Source: Planctomycetota bacterium (GTDB taxonomy: Bacteria > Planctomycetota > Phycisphaerae > UBA1845). Taken from it: a stretch of DNA of 8,929 nt. Both the position numbers and the translations under genes were made by a program. Below the pieces are notes generated by a model that worked only from the letters and a program-made list of their open reading frames with translations, searched no databases and was not told the origin of the DNA. The stretch spans positions 1-8,929 of the forward strand of contig JAJRSP010000109.1 in assembly GCA_024278775.1 (NCBI GenBank). The letters are read 5' to 3'. Below are positions 6,811-8,929 of this stretch, one piece after another; positions within the stretch are counted from its first letter, which is position 1; each line of letters opens with the position of its first letter.

Positions 6811-6870
6811 ACGGACTGCATATGCAATACTCTCTTCGCTTCCCAGATCGTTACCGCCTCCGTTTTCGTT

Positions 6871-6909
6871 CCCCACCCTTTGCCTTGGAGCAAAGAATGG
6901 GGCACCCGC
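6871..6909 (-). repeat. REP-like hairpin unit, right copy (inverted)
   Basis: Read on the minus strand this begins with the same 17 bases as the left copy. It forms a 13-bp stem (6890-6902 with 6871-6883) around a 6-base loop. The distance between the conserved outer motif and the conserved GGGTGGGG is 14 bases in both copies, although that inner sequence differs. The wobble positions again face the same way within the unit. This is paired variation that preserves the fold. Confidence 0.7.
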
Positions 6910-6933
6910 TTGTACGCGGCATGTTCTGTAGTG

Positions 6934-6952
6934 ACACGAAGAATGAGGTACC
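6934..6952 (-). repeat. Decayed third REP-like half unit
   Basis: On the minus strand these 19 bases match 16 of 19 bases of the left copy (6774-6792), including CATTCTTCG. The second arm of the hairpin is not recognisable, so this seems a degraded or truncated copy in the same orientation as the right unit. Confidence 0.45.
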
Positions 6953-6987
6953 ACACCCGATTCCAGGACGCCTACCCGTGGCACACT

Positions 6988-7785
6988 CTATTTCGACGGC
7001 ATCCCATACCGCGCCACCCAATACATCGTGGCGTCGGCCAGACGGTGCGAACTGCGACGCATCATCGCGATCGCGTGACCTTCGAGTGAGAGCGTCACCT
7101 CCCGCTTGCGTTTTCGAGAGGCCGCCACCACCGCCCGCGCCACACGCTGCGGTGTGTACTGCGTTTTCGCCAGGCGCGTCGCCTTCGCATCCACGGTCGC
7201 GGCCGCGTCGAAAAAATCCGTTCGCGTCGAACTCGGCGCGATATTGATCACATCCACACCCGTGCCGCGCAGCTCCATCCGCAGACCCGTCGAAAACGAA
7301 GTGAGCGCCGCCTTGGTCGCGCTGTACACGGTCATCCGCGGGATCGCCTGGATACCCACTACAGACGAGATGTTGATAATCTGCCCGTGACCCCGCTCGA
7401 TCATCTCCGGGAGCACCGCCTGCGTCATGGCCACCGGAGCCATAAGATTCAGCGATACCATCTGCTCCACATGCGCCAGCGGTGTTTTTTCCACCGTCGC
7501 AAACGTCGCCCACCCCGCGTTATTCACCAGCACATCCACCCGCCCGAAATGCTCTCGCGCCAGACGAAGCGCCGCCTCTCGCTGCGCGGCGTCTGTCACA
7601 TCAAGCTGAAGCGGCAGCACATTCGGCTCGCCGAGCTGCTTCGCAAGCGATTGCAACTGATCCCACGAGCGGGCCGTCGCCACCACCCGAGCCCCCGCGC
7701 GAACAAACGCCTCCGCGCACGCCCGGCCGATGCCCCGAGACGCACCCGTGATAAACACCACCTTGTCGGATAAGTCGTATCCCAA
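6988..7785 (-). CDS. Short-chain dehydrogenase/reductase (SDR family)
   Basis: This is a classical NAD(P)-dependent oxidoreductase of 265 residues with a Rossmann fold; the substrate is unknown. The cofactor motif TGASRGIG is at residues 13-20, LDV at 61-63 and NNAG at 88-91. The catalytic residues are Asn113, Ser141, Tyr154 and Lys158 (YSATK). Arg39 after the second strand suggests NADP(H) preference. The C-terminal region (RKRKREVTLSLEGHAIAMM) is basic then amphipathic, which may allow membrane or substrate-channel contact, but no clear transmembrane helix is present. The start is odd. The only start that keeps the first strand is a TTG at 7785, with GGGA a few bases upstream. An in-frame TGA lies further upstream, and an ATG at 7822 is in another frame. 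It is separated from miaB by the REP-like cluster and from the upstream gene by 222 bases, so it is probably transcribed alone. Confidence 0.92.
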   Translation of the reverse strand: MGYDLSDKVVFITGASRGIGRACAEAFVRAGARVVATARSWDQLQSLAKQLGEPNVLPLQLDVTDAAQREAALRLAREHFGRVDVLVNNAGWATFATVEKTPLAHVEQMVSLNLMAPVAMTQAVLPEMIERGHGQIINISSVVGIQAIPRMTVYSATKAALTSFSTGLRMELRGTGVDVINIAPSSTRTDFFDAAATVDAKATRLAKTQYTPQRVARAVVAASRKRKREVTLSLEGHAIAMMRRSSHRLADATMYWVARYGMPSK

Positions 7786-7835
7786 CGATCGTCCCGTTTC
7801 TGCCGAAACCTTCTGGATTCATGCGAGTCTTGTAG

Positions 7836-7854
7836 GGCATGCTATTTGCATGCC
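7836..7854. promoter_or_regulatory. Perfect 7-bp palindrome upstream of the SDR gene
   Basis: GGCATGC and GCATGCC flank a 5-base AT spacer, 51 bases before the dehydrogenase start. The shape suits a dimeric repressor operator. No nearby regulator gene is seen, so this is only a candidate. Confidence 0.3.
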
Positions 7855-7884
7855 GACGACGTTCGACCTACGCGCCGTGATTCA

Positions 7885-8007
7885 TCACCCGTGCGGGATC
7901 TTCCTGCACAACGTCACGAAGACGTTCGTCCGTCGCGCGTGGCCGATCACCCGGACCGGGATCGCCTCGTCTCCGTCATCGTATCGGAAGTGGGGATCAT
8001 GGGCGAA
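7885..8007 (-). other. Open extension after the stop of the glycosidase-like gene
   Basis: Directly after the TAG at 8008-8010 the same frame stays open for 40 codons, then ends in two TGA codons (7882-7887). The reading is protein-like (FAHDPHFRYDDGDEAIPVRV, then IGHARRTNVFVTL and CRKIPHG) with mostly G or C at third positions. It has no ATG, and the only internal start, a GTG, would give about 20 residues. It may be a remnant of a longer gene, a readthrough tail, or chance in GC-rich DNA. I do not call it a gene. The remaining bases up to 7786 show only the palindrome. Confidence 0.3.
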
Positions 8008-8928
8008 CTACGAGCCGGCCCAAATGGCGCGTCGCAGCAGAACCGTTCCGCCGATCAGCAGCAGCAAAGAAAGGCTCACGAGACCCCATTGGGAGGTTGT
8101 GGGTACGGTGGCACACGAACCGAGACCCATTTCCTGTCGCCAGACGCAGAGCGCCTCCCGAGAGTTGCCGTTCCCATCGAGCATACCCGTGTCCCGCCAG
8201 ATAAAGTAGATCGGCGTAAGCGTCACACCCAACTGCAAAAGCCGCTCGTTCATCATGTCGTGATCGCGCGGCAAAAACCACACCACGAATTTCGCCTGGA
8301 GTTGCTTCAGCTCACTCATAAGCTGCTGCACGTACGCGGCCTGCCAACTCTCTCGCCCCTCCTGAAAAATACCCAGCTCAGGAATGTCGAGCGTTTCCGC
8401 GATGTAACCGGTCTCCCCTACGGCAAACGGTTTGTCCGGTGCCAGGTTGGCGATCCGGGTTAGCAGGTCACTCGGAATCTCGCTCGGGTCTCCGTGCGTG
8501 ATGAGCGTGTTCGGATCACCAATCAGATAGGGATAGCTGCTCACGGCCACATAATCGGAATACGCAAGGATCCCGGAAGTCATGTCAAGAAACGGTTGCC
8601 CCACAGCGGCAGACGAGCTGGTCTGTACGGTGAGAAAAATCGGCAGGGTCGGGTTTTCGGCCTTGAGCGTCGCGTACACCTGTTGCGCCAGCGTGAGAAA
8701 CGAGGCATACCCCGGATCGGTCACGCCGGTGAATCCCCCATTGCTTTCGATACCATAGGCGAAGAAATCCGGATGGAAGCGCGCGATCAGATAGCGACAC
8801 CAGTTGGTAAACGCCTGGATCACGTCCGGGTCGTCCAGCGTCTTGGTGTCCCAGCCGGGCGGCAGCGGCAGGCCATCCGTCTCGGCCCAGTAGTCCGCCA
8901 ACGCGGCGGCGCGAGCGCTGTTTTGCGG
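8008..8928 (-). CDS. Secreted glycosidase-like protein with IPTL-CTERM-type anchor, C-terminal part
   Basis: The frame is open to the window edge, giving 306 visible residues; the N-terminus and any signal peptide lie beyond. The body reads like a TIM-barrel glycoside hydrolase of the endo-galactanase/cellulase clan. FFAYGIESNG supplies a Glu after a strand (visible residue ~61, acid/base candidate). DYVAVSSYPYL resembles a later strand, and PFAVGETGY supplies a second Glu (~172, nucleophile candidate). KFVVWFLPRDHD follows on another strand. The specific family and substrate are not assigned. The C-terminus VPTTSQWGLVSLSLLLLIGG, then a helix end and LLRRA, fits the IPTL-CTERM layout of motif, transmembrane helix and basic residues. 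In other bacteria this signal is processed by an exosortase-like enzyme. It is followed by an open 40-codon stretch. Confidence 0.85.
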   Translation of the reverse strand, partial: PQNSARAAALADYWAETDGLPLPPGWDTKTLDDPDVIQAFTNWCRYLIARFHPDFFAYGIESNGGFTGVTDPGYASFLTLAQQVYATLKAENPTLPIFLTVQTSSSAAVGQPFLDMTSGILAYSDYVAVSSYPYLIGDPNTLITHGDPSEIPSDLLTRIANLAPDKPFAVGETGYIAETLDIPELGIFQEGRESWQAAYVQQLMSELKQLQAKFVVWFLPRDHDMMNERLLQLGVTLTPIYFIWRDTGMLDGNGNSREALCVWRQEMGLGSCATVPTTSQWGLVSLSLLLLIGGTVLLRRAIWAGS

Positions 8929-8929
8929 C

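Noticed and set aside
6771..6909. MITE with 17-bp terminal inverted repeats
   Set aside because: No flanking target duplication, and each end folds into its own hairpin, which fits paired REP units better.
5977..7089. Long plus-strand open frame of about 370 codons, with a 256-codon one at 6477-7247
   Set aside because: Both lie mostly opposite miaB and the SDR gene, are rich in Arg, Ser and Pro, and show no domain. They are antisense shadows in GC-rich coding DNA.
7730..8209. Plus-strand 159-codon open frame across the SDR upstream region
   Set aside because: It overlaps both neighbouring genes in antisense, has no ribosome site, and its composition is not protein-like. Only the minus-strand post-stop stretch in this region looked protein-like.
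1..8929. CRISPR array, tRNA or rRNA genes, transposase, phage or defence genes
   Set aside because: No regularly spaced direct repeats, no tRNA cloverleaf and no matching proteins were seen on either strand by eye.

Overview
The window looks like chromosomal DNA from a Planctomycetota-type bacterium. It is moderately GC-rich with ordinary housekeeping gene density. The inference rests on an atypical ClpS with a long conserved C-terminal tail, a tgt-yajC pair, and two secreted proteins ending in planctomycete-style C-terminal anchors (one after a thrombospondin type 3 repeat, one an IPTL-CTERM-like signal). It was made without database searches, so the phylum is probable and the genus unknown.

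Layout. Bases 2-736 (+) hold the 3' end of a surface-anchored protein. It converges on yajC, and a 16-bp hairpin lies between them. Bases 856-2429 (-) are tgt and yajC, overlapping by ATGA; the likely leader of this unit carries a very regular two-storey hairpin. Bases 2646-3197 (-) are an unrecognised 183-aa protein with a TTGACA promoter candidate so close to its ATG that the mRNA may be nearly leaderless. Bases 3408-4649 (+) are a DUF1015-family protein. Bases 4749-6647 (-) are miaB followed 24 nt later by clpS, probably one operon. Bases 6648-6987 have no gene but contain two head-to-head REP-like hairpin units and a decayed third copy. Bases 6988-7785 (-) are a short-chain dehydrogenase with a probable TTG start. 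Bases 8008-8928 (-) are the 3' end of a secreted TIM-barrel glycosidase-like protein with an IPTL-CTERM-like tail, followed by 40 open codons in the same frame after its stop.

How the genes relate. Two genes act on tRNA: Tgt makes queuosine at wobble position 34, and MiaB makes ms2i6A at position 37. YajC is an accessory of Sec translocation, and ClpS feeds N-degron substrates to ClpAP. The two edge genes encode exported proteins. I see no defence island, phage, transposase gene, CRISPR array or biosynthetic cluster.

The most distinctive signals are the REP-like cluster, the structured tgt leader, and the ClpS whose N-degron pocket residues are replaced.
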